Below are positions 51,934 to 61,988 of a stretch of 64,000 nucleotides of DNA, piece after piece (position 1 is the stretch's first letter; each line of letters begins with the position of its first letter). The notes under the pieces are model-generated. The model was given only the letters and a program-made list of their open reading frames with translations. It had not been told where the DNA came from and made no database searches. Source of the stretch: Pseudomonas simiae (GTDB lineage Bacteria > Pseudomonadota > Gammaproteobacteria > Pseudomonadales > Pseudomonadaceae); the NCBI RefSeq assembly GCF_900111895.1, contig NZ_FOKB01000010.1, forward strand, positions 102,417-166,416, given 5' to 3'. Position numbers and translations under genes: made by a program.

Positions 51934-54450
51934 TTAGAGTGCTTTCGCCAGGAAGGCGGCAGTCCGGCTTTTCTTGCTCTTCGCAACTTTTTGCGGCGTA
52001 CCACTGGCCACCACGGTCCCGCCCAAATCCCCTGCCCCCGGCCCGATATCTATCACCCAATCACTCTGCGCCACCACGCGCATCTCATGCTCCACCACAA
52101 CCACCGTATGCCCCGCATCCACCAAGTGATTCAACTGGCTGAGCAAGCGGTCCACATCCCGCGGATGCAGGCCTGTAGTCGGCTCATCCAGCACGTACAA
52201 GGTCGCGCCCCGCGCATTGCGTTGCAGCTCGGTCGCCAGTTTGATGCGCTGCGCTTCACCGCCCGACAGCTCGGTGGCCGGTTGGCCCAGACGCAGGTAG
52301 CCCAGGCCGATATCCCGCAGCACCTGCAACGAGCGCAGCACGCTCGGTTGTTCGGCAAACACTTCGACCGCCTGCTCGACCGTCAGCCCCAACACTTGGG
52401 CGATGGTCAAACCTTGCCATTTGACCGCCAAGGTCTCGGGGTTGTAGCGCGCCCCATGACAGGTCGGGCATGGCGCGTACACACTGGGCATGAACAGCAA
52501 CTCGACACTGACAAACCCTTCCCCTTCGCAGTTCGGGCAACGCCCCTTGGCGACGTTGAACGAGAATTGCCCGGCATCGTAGTGCCGTTTCTTCGCCGCC
52601 GGTGTAGCCGCGAACAGCTTGCGCACATTGTCGAACAGCCCGGTATAGGTCGCCAGGTTCGAACGTGGAGTGCGGCCGATGGGTTTCTGGTCTACCTGCA
52701 CCAGGCGGCGGATGTGCTCCAGACCGGCGTGGATGTGCCCGCCGCTGGTTTGCGGCGCATCGTCTTCCAGGCTTGGTTCTTCGTCATTTTCCACCACGCG
52801 CCCTAAACCGGCGCTCACCAGTTCCAGCAGCGCCTGGCTGACCAGGCTGGACTTGCCCGACCCGGAAATCCCGGTGACCGCCGTGAAGCAGCCCAGCGGA
52901 AAATCGACATTCAGGTCCTTGAGATTATTACGCGTCACACCTTGCAGTGTCAGCCAACCGGTGGGTTCACGGCGCTCTTGCTTGGAGAGACGCTTTTCAG
53001 CGAACAGATAGGCGCGGGTCTGCGACGCCTGCACCTGTGCCAGCCCCGCAGGCGGGCCGCTGTACAGCACCTGGCCGCCATGTTCGCCGGCCGCCGGGCC
53101 AACGTCGATCAGCCAGTCGGCGCGGCGCATGGTTTCCAGGTCATGCTCCACCACAAACAATGAATTGCCCGCCGCTTTCAAACGGTCCAGTGCGGTGAAC
53201 AGTGCCTCGCCATCCGCTGGATGCAAGCCTGCCGAAGGCTCATCCAGCACATAGATCACGCCGAACAACTGCGAGCCCAATTGCGTGGCCAGGCGCAGAC
53301 GCTGCAACTCGCCGGACGACAAGGTTGGCGTGCTGCGCTCCAGGGACAGATAACCCAGGCCCAACTCGGTCAAGGTGCTGACCCGCTCCAGCAAGTCCTG
53401 GGCAATACGCTGGGCGGCGAGGCGTTTTTCCACCGAGAGTTTCATCGTGTCCTGCCCCGCCGCCACCGGCCGCAGTAACTCGGCCAATTGCGCCAATGAC
53501 AACTGTGACAACTCACCTATGTCCACCCCGGCAAACTTCACCGACAGCGCAGCCTTGGTCAGGCGTTTGCCCTCGCACAACGGGCAGGCGCTGCCCTGCA
53601 TGAACTGTGACACGCGCTTCTTCATCAGCGCGCTCTGGGTGTGGGCGAAGGTGTGCAGGATGTAACGCCGGGCGCCCATGAAGGTGCCCTGATAGCTCGG
53701 CTCCAGTTTGCGTTTCAGCGCATCGCGGGTCTGCTCCGGGGTAAAGCCGGCATAGACCGGTACGGTGGGAGTTTCTTCGGTGAACAGGATCCAGTCGCGC
53801 TGCTTTTTCGGCAGGTCGCGCCAGGGGATATCCACGTCGTAGCCAAGGGTCACCAGAATGTCCCGCTGGTTCTGGCCTTGCCACGCCAATGGCCAGGACG
53901 CCACCGCGCGCTGGCGGATGGTCAGCGAAGGGTCCGGCACCATCAGTGCTTCGGTCACTTCATACACACGGCCCAAGCCATGGCATTGCGGGCACGCACC
54001 CTGGGGCAGGTTCGGCGAGAAGTCCTCGGCGTACAGCATCGGCTGTCCCGGCGGATAACTGCCGGCGCGGGAATACAACATGCGGATCAGGCTCGACAAC
54101 GTCGTCACGCTGCCCACTGATGAGCGCGCGCTCGGCGTACCGCGCTGCTGTTGCAGGGCCACGGCGGGCGGCAGGCCTTCGATGCTGTCCACGTCCGGCA
54201 CGCCCACCTGGTCGATCAGCCGTCGGGCATACGGCGCCACCGACTCGAAATAACGCCGCTGCGCTTCGGCATACACCGTGGAAAACGCCAGGGACGACTT
54301 GCCGGAACCCGACACGCCGGTGAACACCACCAAGGCATCCCGGGGAATATCCACATCAACATTCCGCAGGTTGTGTTCGCGGGCGCCACGCACACGGACG
54401 AAACCGGTTTGCTGGGCAGTGATTGCAGGCGTGTTGCGCTGTGAAGTCAT
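51934..54450 (-). CDS. UvrA-like ATPase (class II, excinuclease ABC subunit A paralogue)
   Basis: The 838-residue product is a double-ABC DNA-binding ATPase shorter than classical UvrA (about 940). It has two Walker A motifs (TGVSGSGKSSLAF and TGISGSGKSSLVS), signatures LSSGELQRLRL and LSGGEAQRIKL, and a zinc motif CPNCEGEGF...CPTCHG. A second cysteine pair (ACPQCHG) is near residue 155 and a third at ACPLCEG. The short size suggests lack of the UvrB-binding region, as in UvrA2/DrrC proteins linked to drug or damage tolerance. ATG 54450 overlaps the stop of the upstream sensor kinase (ATGA), giving translational coupling. Confidence 0.9.
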   Translation of the reverse strand: MTSQRNTPAITAQQTGFVRVRGAREHNLRNVDVDIPRDALVVFTGVSGSGKSSLAFSTVYAEAQRRYFESVAPYARRLIDQVGVPDVDSIEGLPPAVALQQQRGTPSARSSVGSVTTLSSLIRMLYSRAGSYPPGQPMLYAEDFSPNLPQGACPQCHGLGRVYEVTEALMVPDPSLTIRQRAVASWPLAWQGQNQRDILVTLGYDVDIPWRDLPKKQRDWILFTEETPTVPVYAGFTPEQTRDALKRKLEPSYQGTFMGARRYILHTFAHTQSALMKKRVSQFMQGSACPLCEGKRLTKAALSVKFAGVDIGELSQLSLAQLAELLRPVAAGQDTMKLSVEKRLAAQRIAQDLLERVSTLTELGLGYLSLERSTPTLSSGELQRLRLATQLGSQLFGVIYVLDEPSAGLHPADGEALFTALDRLKAAGNSLFVVEHDLETMRRADWLIDVGPAAGEHGGQVLYSGPPAGLAQVQASQTRAYLFAEKRLSKQERREPTGWLTLQGVTRNNLKDLNVDFPLGCFTAVTGISGSGKSSLVSQALLELVSAGLGRVVENDEEPSLEDDAPQTSGGHIHAGLEHIRRLVQVDQKPIGRTPRSNLATYTGLFDNVRKLFAATPAAKKRHYDAGQFSFNVAKGRCPNCEGEGFVSVELLFMPSVYAPCPTCHGARYNPETLAVKWQGLTIAQVLGLTVEQAVEVFAEQPSVLRSLQVLRDIGLGYLRLGQPATELSGGEAQRIKLATELQRNARGATLYVLDEPTTGLHPRDVDRLLSQLNHLVDAGHTVVVVEHEMRVVAQSDWVIDIGPGAGDLGGTVVASGTPQKVAKSKKSRTAAFLAKAL

Positions 54451-56162
54451 GGACAACCTTGTCGGGCGGTGAGCACGCTGCGCACCCGTTGCGTCAGCGC
54501 TTCGGGGCTGTAGGGCTTGCTCAGCAGATGAATATCGGCGCTCAGCAGATGATTGCTGGAGAGAATGTCACGGGTGTGGCCGGAGGTGAACAGGACTGCC
54601 ACCGGCGGGTTTTGCGCACGCGCCCAGTTGGCCAGGTCGGTGCTTTTGACGCGGCCGGGCATGACCACATCGGTGAAAATCAGCTCCGGCTGCAAACCGG
54701 CTTGTAGCTTGAGCATGGCCTGGTCACCGTCATCGGCCGTGAGCACGGTGTAGCCGGACTGTTCGAGTAACTCGACGACGGTCAGGCGCACGCCTTCATT
54801 GTCCTCGACCACCAGGATGGTTTCCTGGCCGCTACTAAGGGGGAGTTGGTCGATATGCACATCGAGGCTTTCCGGCTCCAGGCTGTGAGGGAAATACATC
54901 TGCACCACCGAGCCCTTGCCCTCCTCGCTCCACATCTCCACATGCCCGCCACTCTGGCGCACAAAGCCGAACACCATGCTCAGGCCCAGGCCGGTGCCAT
55001 GGCCTTCGCGCTTGGTGGTAAAGAAGGGTTCGAACGCACGTTTCAACGTGGACTCGGACATACCCACACCGGTGTCGATGACCGCCAGGCGCACATATTC
55101 GCCCGGCTTGATGCCTTTACCCGCGCAATCGTCCGGATTAAGGATGATGTTCTCGCCGGTGATACGAATCACGCCCTCGCCGTTCATGGCGTCCCGGGCA
55201 TTGATCGCCAGGTTGAGCAGTGCATTTTCCAGTTGGTTGCGGTCGACGTTGATAAACCACGAGTCCTGGGGCAGTTGCACATCGATATGGATGGTTTCCC
55301 CCAGCGCCCGTTGCAGCAGCTCGCCGAGGCCTGCGTAGATACGTTGCGGGTTGTAGACCGCCGGTGACAAAGGTTGGCGACGGGCAAACGCAAGCAATTG
55401 CGATGACAGCTTGGACCCGCGCTCCACCGCCGCAATGGCCGCGGCGACACGGCGCTGCACCTGGGCGTTGTCCGGTTCGTGGCGGGCCAGCAAATGCAGG
55501 TTGCCGGCGATCACCTGCAGCAGGTTGTTGAAGTCGTGGGCCACACCGCCGGTCAGGCCGCCGATGGCTTCGAGCTTCTGCGACTGACGCAGTTGGTCCT
55601 CGGCGGCCGAGCGCGCCTGCACTTCAGCGGCGACCCGCTGCTCCAGGTTATGCGTGAGCTCCTGGCGCACCTGTTCGGATTTCACCAGCTCGGTCGTCTC
55701 CACCACAATCGCCAACACCCCCGCCGGTTGCTGGTTGTCGCCGGCGACGGGGCTGTAATACAGGTCCAGCCATACGGTTTCTGGCTTGCCGTTGCGCAAC
55801 AGCACCAGGTCCTTGTTGTTGAATGACAGCGTGCCGCCTGCCAGGCAAGTGTCCACCACGTGACGGTTGAACTCGGCGACTTCCGGCCACCCCAGTTCTA
55901 CCGGCGTTCCCAGCAGGTACGGGTGGCGACCACCGGCAAAGACCGAATAGCTGTCGTTGTAGATCATGTACCCCCATTGCCCCCACAGCATCACCATGGG
56001 CACGGGTGATGCCAGCATCATCTGCACGGTGCAGGTCAGGCTGGTGGACCATTTGTCGATAGGGCCCAGGTCGGTGGTGGCCCAATCGAAAGCGCGGATT
56101 CGCTGGGCCATTTCACCGGCCCAACCTTCACAGCCATGAGGGTTGGATAAAAATTGCATCAT
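54447..56162 (-). CDS. Hybrid PAS sensor histidine kinase with receiver domain
   Basis: The 571-residue cytoplasmic product has an N-terminal PAS-type sensor (about 25-165), a coiled-coil linker, HisKA with His209 (GGVAHDFNNLLQVIAG), HATPase (N box LENALLNLAINARDAM; GTGLGLSMVFG), and a C-terminal receiver with phospho-acceptor Asp498 (LIFTDVVMPG) and Lys in SKPYSP. No output domain or membrane segment is present. Its stop overlaps the start of the UvrA-like gene. No separate response regulator is nearby. Confidence 0.9.
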   Translation of the reverse strand: MMQFLSNPHGCEGWAGEMAQRIRAFDWATTDLGPIDKWSTSLTCTVQMMLASPVPMVMLWGQWGYMIYNDSYSVFAGGRHPYLLGTPVELGWPEVAEFNRHVVDTCLAGGTLSFNNKDLVLLRNGKPETVWLDLYYSPVAGDNQQPAGVLAIVVETTELVKSEQVRQELTHNLEQRVAAEVQARSAAEDQLRQSQKLEAIGGLTGGVAHDFNNLLQVIAGNLHLLARHEPDNAQVQRRVAAAIAAVERGSKLSSQLLAFARRQPLSPAVYNPQRIYAGLGELLQRALGETIHIDVQLPQDSWFINVDRNQLENALLNLAINARDAMNGEGVIRITGENIILNPDDCAGKGIKPGEYVRLAVIDTGVGMSESTLKRAFEPFFTTKREGHGTGLGLSMVFGFVRQSGGHVEMWSEEGKGSVVQMYFPHSLEPESLDVHIDQLPLSSGQETILVVEDNEGVRLTVVELLEQSGYTVLTADDGDQAMLKLQAGLQPELIFTDVVMPGRVKSTDLANWARAQNPPVAVLFTSGHTRDILSSNHLLSADIHLLSKPYSPEALTQRVRSVLTARQGCP

Positions 56163-56268
56163 TGAACTCTGCGCAAAGAAAAGACAGCTGCGAAATTTGG
56201 AGCGCGTCAGAAGCTGATGGTTTCATCTTATATAACTTAGGGAGGAATGCCCGCAGAAACCACAGCCC

Positions 56269-59200
56269 CTAATGAAAATCCCGGCTGCGCACAGTGATGC
56301 CTTCCAGCAACGGCGTCAGGTCGGTGAGGCGCCCGGCGATCAGGTGCCGCACTTCACCCACCGCTTCCCAGCGCCCATCCACTTTCATCAGACGCGAGCC
56401 CACCAACGCCTGGCGTTGACGCTCAGCCAGATCGCGCCAAACCACCACATTGAGATTGCCGAATTCATCCTCCAGCGTGACAAAAGTCACCCCACTGGCT
56501 GTGCCGGGACGCTGACGACCGGTGACCAGGCCGGCAACGCTGACGTTGCGCCCATGCTCCACCGCCATCAGCTCCTGGGAACTGCGGCAGCGCCGCTTGC
56601 GCAGTTCCGCACGCAACAATGCCAACGGATGCGGGCCCAGGGTGGTGCCGACCGTGGCATAGTCGGCGTGCAAATCCTCACCCACCGTGGGCGACGGCAA
56701 CTCCACCACGGCTTCGTCCGGACTCGGCAGGCCGGCAAACAGCCCGAGTTGCTTGTGTACACCGGCGACCTCCCAGCGCGCCTTGTGCCGGTTGCCCGAC
56801 AGGGCGCGCAAAGCACCCGCATCCGCCAGCAGTGCCTGGGCGCGTGCATCCAGCCCGGCACGATCGTCCAGGTCGGCAATATCGCTGAATGCCCGGCGGT
56901 GGCGTGCGGCTTCGATGCGCCGCGCGTCCTCTTCGCGAAACCCCGAGATCATGCGCAAGCCCATGCGAATCGCCGGCTGTGCCCCGTCGATCGGCTCCAG
57001 GCTGCAATCCCAGTCGCTGGCCTGCACGTCCACTGGCCGGATCTGCAAGCGATGGCGCCGTGCGTCCTGCAGGATCTGGTCCGGGCTGTAGAACCCCATG
57101 GGCCAGCTGTTGATCAGCGCACAGGCGAAGGCCGCCGGCTCATGGCACTTGAGCCAGCAACTGGCGTAGGTCAGCAAGGCGAAACTGGCCGCGTGGGATT
57201 CGGGGAAGCCATAGCTGCCAAACCCCTTGATCTGCTCGAAGATCTGCGCGGCAAAAGCTTCGCTGTAACCGTTTTTCAGCATGCCGGTGCGCAGGCGTTC
57301 CTGGTGCGGTTCCAGGCCACCGTGGCGTTTCCAGGCGGCCATGGAGCGGCGCAACTGGTCGGCCTCGCCTGGGCCGTAGTCGGCGGCGACCATGGCGATC
57401 TGCATCACCTGCTCCTGGAACAGCGGGATGCCCAGGGTACGTTCCAGCACAACTTTGAGTTCCGGCGAAGGATAAGTGGTTTCCTCCTCCTTGTTCCGCC
57501 GCCGCAAGTACGGGTGCACCATGCCACCCTGGATCGGCCCAGGTCGCACGATGGCGACCTCGATCACCAGGTCGTAGAACTTCTGCGGCTTGAGCCTGGG
57601 CAACATCGACATCTGCGCCCGCGACTCGATCTGGAATACGCCGATGGTGTCGGCCTTGCTGATCATCGCGTAAGTGGCCGGGTCTTCCTTGGGGATGGTT
57701 GCCAAGGCCAGGTCCCGGTTGCGATGGCGGCGCAGCAAGTCGAAACAGCGACGGATTGCGCTGAGCATGCCCAGGGCGAGGATATCCACCTTGAGCAAGC
57801 CGACGGCATCGAGGTCGTCCTTGTCCCACTGAATGATGGTGCGCTCGGCCATGGCGGCATTTTCCACCGGCACCAGGGTGTCCAGCGGGTATTCGGAAAT
57901 CACGAAGCCACCCGGGTGCTGGGACAGGTGCCGGGGAAAGCCGATCAATTGCTGGGTCAGCGTGAGCACGCGGCGCAGGATCGGGCTGTCGGGGTCGAAG
58001 CCGCCTTCACGCAGGCGATCCAGCGGGGGCGCTGCGTCACTCCAGCGCCCGCAGCAGTCGGCCAGGGCGTTGATCTGGTCCGGCGGCAGCCCCAGGGCCT
58101 TGGCCACATCACGCACCGCGCCGGACGCGTGGTAACTGCTGACCACCGCCGTCAGCGCCGCACGGGTACGGCCGTAACGCTGGAACACGTACTGCAGCAC
58201 CTCTTCGCGGCGTTCATGTTCGAAGTCCACGTCGATATCCGGCGGTTCATTGCGCTCCCTTGAAAGGAAGCGTTCGAACAACATGCTGGTCAGGCTCGGG
58301 TCGATCTCGGTGATGCCCAGGGCATAACACACCGCCGAGTTCGCCGCCGAGCCGCGCCCCTGGCACAGGATCGACCGGCTGCGGGCGAACTGCACAATGT
58401 CGTGCACCGTAAGGAAGTAACTTTCGTAGCCCAGCTCGCTGATCAACTCCAGCTCGCTGTTGATCTGCTGCGCGGTCTTGGCGTCGACCCCTTGCGGCCA
58501 ACGTTTGGCGATGCCTTCTTCGGTCACGGCGCGTAGCCAGGATTGGGCGTTGTGGCCAGCGGGCACCAGTTCGCGCGGGTAGTGATAACGCAATTGGCTG
58601 AGGTCGAAGGTGCAGCGGCGGGCAATGATCTCGGTTTCGTCGAGCAAGGCTTGCGGGTACAGCGCGGCCAGGGCGTCGAGGCTGCGCAGGTGCCGCTCGC
58701 CATTGGGGTGCAGGCGCGTGCCGGCTTCGGCCACCGGTACGTGATGGCGAATGGCAGTCATGGTGTCTTGCAGGGCGCGGCGGCCACGCGCATGCATGTG
58801 CACATCGCCGCAAGCCACCGCGGGGAGGTGCAGGCTGGCGGCCAGTTGCAGGCGTTGTTCCAAGTGACGCGCATCGTTCTGGCCGCAGTGCAAGTGCACC
58901 GCCAGCCACAGTCGCTCACCGAAGGTGCGGCGCAGCCATTGGCTATCGGCCTGGGTGTCGCTGTCTTCGGCCACCCACAGCGCCAGCAGGCCGGGCAGCG
59001 GTTGATCGAAGTCCTCGCGCAGCAGGCGATAGCTGCCCTTTTCGGCACGCCGCCGGGCCAGGGTGATCAAGCGGCACAGGTGCTGGTAGCCGCTGATGTC
59101 TTCCACCAGCAGGACCAGTTTCGGGCCGTTGTCGATGCGCACCTCGCTGCCGATGATCAGCGGCAGCTCCACCGCCTTCGCCGCCTGCCAGGCGCGCACA

Positions 59201-59340
59201 ATGCCGGACAAGGTGCATTCGTCGGTGATTGCCAGCGCGCTGTAGCCTTGGCGCTTGGCGCGCTCGAACAACTCCAGCGCACTGGAGGCGCCGCGCTGGA
59301 AGCTGAAGTTGGACAGGCAGTGCAGCTCGGCGTAACTCAT
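56269..59340 (-). CDS. dnaE2: Error-prone DNA polymerase DnaE2 (ImuC)
   Basis: The 1023-residue product is a C-family polymerase: N-terminal PHP domain (AELHCLSNFSFQRGASS), active-site region with Asp residues (NEPPDIDVDFEHERREEVL), QGRGSAANSAVCYALGITEIDP and the C-terminal OB-fold (VSVAGLVTGRQRPGTASGVTFVTLEDE). It lacks the proofreading and tau-binding parts of DnaE1. ATG 59340 overlaps the imuB stop (ATGA), so the three mutasome genes are coupled. It makes translesion and mutagenic synthesis after DNA damage with ImuA and ImuB. Confidence 0.95.
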   Translation of the reverse strand: MSYAELHCLSNFSFQRGASSALELFERAKRQGYSALAITDECTLSGIVRAWQAAKAVELPLIIGSEVRIDNGPKLVLLVEDISGYQHLCRLITLARRRAEKGSYRLLREDFDQPLPGLLALWVAEDSDTQADSQWLRRTFGERLWLAVHLHCGQNDARHLEQRLQLAASLHLPAVACGDVHMHARGRRALQDTMTAIRHHVPVAEAGTRLHPNGERHLRSLDALAALYPQALLDETEIIARRCTFDLSQLRYHYPRELVPAGHNAQSWLRAVTEEGIAKRWPQGVDAKTAQQINSELELISELGYESYFLTVHDIVQFARSRSILCQGRGSAANSAVCYALGITEIDPSLTSMLFERFLSRERNEPPDIDVDFEHERREEVLQYVFQRYGRTRAALTAVVSSYHASGAVRDVAKALGLPPDQINALADCCGRWSDAAPPLDRLREGGFDPDSPILRRVLTLTQQLIGFPRHLSQHPGGFVISEYPLDTLVPVENAAMAERTIIQWDKDDLDAVGLLKVDILALGMLSAIRRCFDLLRRHRNRDLALATIPKEDPATYAMISKADTIGVFQIESRAQMSMLPRLKPQKFYDLVIEVAIVRPGPIQGGMVHPYLRRRNKEEETTYPSPELKVVLERTLGIPLFQEQVMQIAMVAADYGPGEADQLRRSMAAWKRHGGLEPHQERLRTGMLKNGYSEAFAAQIFEQIKGFGSYGFPESHAASFALLTYASCWLKCHEPAAFACALINSWPMGFYSPDQILQDARRHRLQIRPVDVQASDWDCSLEPIDGAQPAIRMGLRMISGFREEDARRIEAARHRRAFSDIADLDDRAGLDARAQALLADAGALRALSGNRHKARWEVAGVHKQLGLFAGLPSPDEAVVELPSPTVGEDLHADYATVGTTLGPHPLALLRAELRKRRCRSSQELMAVEHGRNVSVAGLVTGRQRPGTASGVTFVTLEDEFGNLNVVVWRDLAERQRQALVGSRLMKVDGRWEAVGEVRHLIAGRLTDLTPLLEGITVRSRDFH

Positions 59341-60749
59341 GCAAACCAACCCTGCAACCATAATCCATCGCCCTGCCCCACGGTGCGAAAGGCCCAGCCT
59401 TGCTGACCGGCGCGCGTCTGGATCAGGTAGTAGTCGCGGCGGATATCGGCGCCGTCCCACCAGCCGGACTCGATGCGCTCAGGCCCCATGAGGATCTGCA
59501 CACCCTGCTCGCCCAGCAAGGTCGGTTCGTTCAGCAGCCAGCCGGGGCGCTGCACGTTGTTCAGGGTTGGGCACAGGGTTTTATCCGCAGCCGCTTGCCA
59601 GGCGCATTCAGGTCGGTGGTCAGCGTGGAAGCGCAGGCCCTGCACCGCTTCATCGCCCAAGCGGGCACGCAGGCGTTCGCGCAGTTGCTCCCATGGCAGG
59701 GTTTGTTGCGGGCGGTCGTCGAACAGGTCCTGGCGCTGGGGCACGAACACCGGCAGGTCCTGGGCCACCAGGCGAAAGCCGCGGACCGGTGAGGTGACTT
59801 GGACTTGCTCCAGGCGGCCACGCGCCAGTTCAAACAGCATCGCCGGTTCACGCTCGGCACTGAGCAGGCCGACCTTGATCACGCTATCGGGCGCCTGGGC
59901 GTGCTCCAAGTGCAGGTCGAAGCGCTGCACGCCACTGTCGCGACCACAGAGGAAGGCGGACAGATCGCCGGTCAAACGCCTTAAAGGAAACAGCAACGCC
60001 TGATGGGATTGCACATCGAAATTCAGCTCGATACGCACATCGAACCGGTCCGGCGGCTGATAGAACGCCAGGCCCAGCGGCCGGTGCCCGACCAGTGCAT
60101 CCAGGTGCTTGAGCAAGCCGGCATCAAAGCGTCGCGCCAGGGTATGCCGAGGCAGCGCCTGCACCTGGGCCAATGTGCGCAGGCCCATGCGCGACAAGGC
60201 CGTAGCGGCCTGCGGGTCAAGACCGGCGCGGTCGATGGGCAGCGGCGCCAGGGCCTGCATCAAGCCGTCATCCTGCACCGCCAAACCATCGTAGATATTT
60301 GCCAGCACCCGCGCCGCCGCCGGGTTGGGTGCCGCGACGATACGGTGGCGAAAACCCAGTTCGGTCAACTCTCTGCGCAAGCGCGCTTCGAACCGTGGCC
60401 ATGGTCCGAACAGCCCCAGGCTCGACTCGATCTCAAACAACAAAGCGCGTGGATAATACAGGCTGACCTGAGAACTGAACTGATAGGCCCAGGCGGCGAG
60501 GAACTGCTGGTAGCGTTCGATCTCGGCGGGATCATATTCGGCGCTGGCAAAGGTCTTGGCCAGGGCATGTGCAGCTGTCAGGGATTGACCGGGGCGCAAG
60601 CCCAAGGCGCGGGCGGCGTCATTGACCGTTTGCAGCACACGCCGCTGTGGCGTGCCGGCCAGCAAGACCAGAGGCTGCTCCGGTTCGGGATGCGCACGCT
60701 GCACTCCGTCCAGCGCCAATTGCGGGAAGACAATACACACCCAGCGCAT
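59337..60749 (-). CDS. imuB: ImuB, Y-family polymerase-like mutasome protein
   Basis: The 470-residue product is a catalytically altered Y-family homologue that bridges DnaE2 and the clamp. The start reads MRWVCIVFPQLALDGVQR; the little-finger and clamp-binding parts follow (LGFRHRIVAAPNPAAARVLA; MGLRTLAQVQALPRHTLARRFDAGLLKHLDAL). Catalytic acid residues of active Y polymerases were not seen. ATG 60749 was chosen by comparison with the ImuB N-terminus. It follows imuA by 7 bases. Confidence 0.92.
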   Translation of the reverse strand: MRWVCIVFPQLALDGVQRAHPEPEQPLVLLAGTPQRRVLQTVNDAARALGLRPGQSLTAAHALAKTFASAEYDPAEIERYQQFLAAWAYQFSSQVSLYYPRALLFEIESSLGLFGPWPRFEARLRRELTELGFRHRIVAAPNPAAARVLANIYDGLAVQDDGLMQALAPLPIDRAGLDPQAATALSRMGLRTLAQVQALPRHTLARRFDAGLLKHLDALVGHRPLGLAFYQPPDRFDVRIELNFDVQSHQALLFPLRRLTGDLSAFLCGRDSGVQRFDLHLEHAQAPDSVIKVGLLSAEREPAMLFELARGRLEQVQVTSPVRGFRLVAQDLPVFVPQRQDLFDDRPQQTLPWEQLRERLRARLGDEAVQGLRFHADHRPECAWQAAADKTLCPTLNNVQRPGWLLNEPTLLGEQGVQILMGPERIESGWWDGADIRRDYYLIQTRAGQQGWAFRTVGQGDGLWLQGWFA

Positions 60750-60756
60750 GGCAACC

Positions 60757-61371
60757 TCAATGCCCCGCCAGCGTAATCGGCGCCGGATGGGCCAGGCCGC
60801 CCCGGCACTTGAGCACGCGCACCTGCGCGGGTTTGGCTTCCACGGCCAGGCGCAAGGCGGCGGGAGATGAGTTGACCGCCTCACTCAAGGCGCGCCAGGC
60901 AAAGGCCAGGGTCTGCCCGGTTTCCGCCGCCACTTGCAGGCGCCGCAGCGCGCGGTCATCGGCCTTGCGTGGCCAGCACAACACCGCGCCGCAACTGCCG
61001 GAACGCAGGCACTGTTCCACCGCCCACAGGGCATCACGCTCTTCGGCCTGGATCACCGAAAGCAAGCGCAGATCCACCCCGGCGTTCTGCCAGGCATGGG
61101 GGTACGGTGTATAGGGCGGCGCCACCAGCACAATGCGCTCCCGCGCCTTTGACAAGCGTGCCAGGGTCGGCAGCACCAGTTGCAGTTCGCCCACCCCCTC
61201 CTTGGCCATGAGGATTTCACTCAGGGCCGCCTCCGGCCAGCCGCCCGTGGGCAACACCGCATCCAGCGCCGCCAGCCCGGTGGGGTGCACACTGGCTGGC
61301 GGCGTGGCAGGCCGGCCTTTCCAGACACGCCCGCCATTGAACAGCGTGTCCAGTGCAACCACGGCGCCCAT
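60757..61371 (-). CDS. imuA: ImuA, RecA-like mutasome protein
   Basis: The 204-residue product is a RecA-fold protein lacking a full ATPase core, as in ImuA/SulA-type proteins: FPTG-like HPTGLAALDAVLPTGGWPEAALSEIL at the start, GELQLVLPTLARLSKARERIVLVAPPYTPYPHAW, and LCWPRKADDRALRRLQVAAE. ATG 61371 overlaps the lexA stop by one base (TGATG). It regulates mutasome assembly with ImuB. Confidence 0.92.
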   Translation of the reverse strand: MGAVVALDTLFNGGRVWKGRPATPPASVHPTGLAALDAVLPTGGWPEAALSEILMAKEGVGELQLVLPTLARLSKARERIVLVAPPYTPYPHAWQNAGVDLRLLSVIQAEERDALWAVEQCLRSGSCGAVLCWPRKADDRALRRLQVAAETGQTLAFAWRALSEAVNSSPAALRLAVEAKPAQVRVLKCRGGLAHPAPITLAGH

Positions 61372-61988
61372 CAACCTTGCCTCACCAGACCGCAGAACAC
61401 CCCTTCGATCGCCAGGTCCTGATCGGGCCCGACCACGATGGGTTGATACGCGGGGTTGCGCGGCAGTAAGCGCACGCTGTCGCCATGGCGTTCGAAACGT
61501 TTGATGGTCACTTCACCGTCCAGGCGCGCCACCACAATCTGCCCGTTCAAGGCCTCGGCACTGCGGCGCACGCCCACCAGGTCGCCATCGAGAATACCGT
61601 CCTCAATCATCGAATCGCCCTGCACGCGCAGCAGGTAATCCGGGGTTTTCGCGAAGGTCGACGGGTCAAGTTGCAGGCGGCTATGCACCTCGGCATCGGC
61701 GCCGATAGGCGAGCCTGCAGCGACACGGCCAAGCACCGGCACATCCAGCCATTGCGGACGCATCGGTTGATTGAGCAAGCGAATACCGCGTGCCTGGTTC
61801 GGGTTGACCTCGATAAACCCGGCTTCAGTCAGCGCCAGCACATGCTTGCGCGCCACGCTGCGCGAGGCAAAGCCGAACGCCTCGGCGATCTCGGCGAGGC
61901 TGGGGGACTGGCCTTGCTGCGCGATACGGTCGCGGATGAAGGTCAGGATGGCGGTACGGCGGGGCGTTAGAGTTGTCATGGAGTACAT
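61371..61988 (-). CDS. lexA: LexA2-type SOS repressor
   Basis: The 205-residue product has an N-terminal winged helix (RTAILTFIRDRIAQQGQSPSLAEIAEAFGFASRSVARKHV) and a C-terminal self-cleaving domain: cleavage bond Ala91-Gly92 (VAAGSPIG), Ser126 (GDSMIED) and Lys163 (TIKRF). The start at 61988 has AGGAG five bases upstream; a second ATG at 61979 has none. It heads the lexA-imuA-imuB-dnaE2 operon and, with a palindrome over its own start, should repress it until DNA damage. It differs from the main LexA by its short linker and operon context. Confidence 0.93.
   Translation of the reverse strand: MYSMTTLTPRRTAILTFIRDRIAQQGQSPSLAEIAEAFGFASRSVARKHVLALTEAGFIEVNPNQARGIRLLNQPMRPQWLDVPVLGRVAAGSPIGADAEVHSRLQLDPSTFAKTPDYLLRVQGDSMIEDGILDGDLVGVRRSAEALNGQIVVARLDGEVTIKRFERHGDSVRLLPRNPAYQPIVVGPDQDLAIEGVFCGLVRQG

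Noticed and set aside
56272..58263. 663-codon open frame on the plus strand opposite dnaE2
   Set aside because: Antisense shadow of DnaE2, with His/Gln/Gly-rich composition and no domain.
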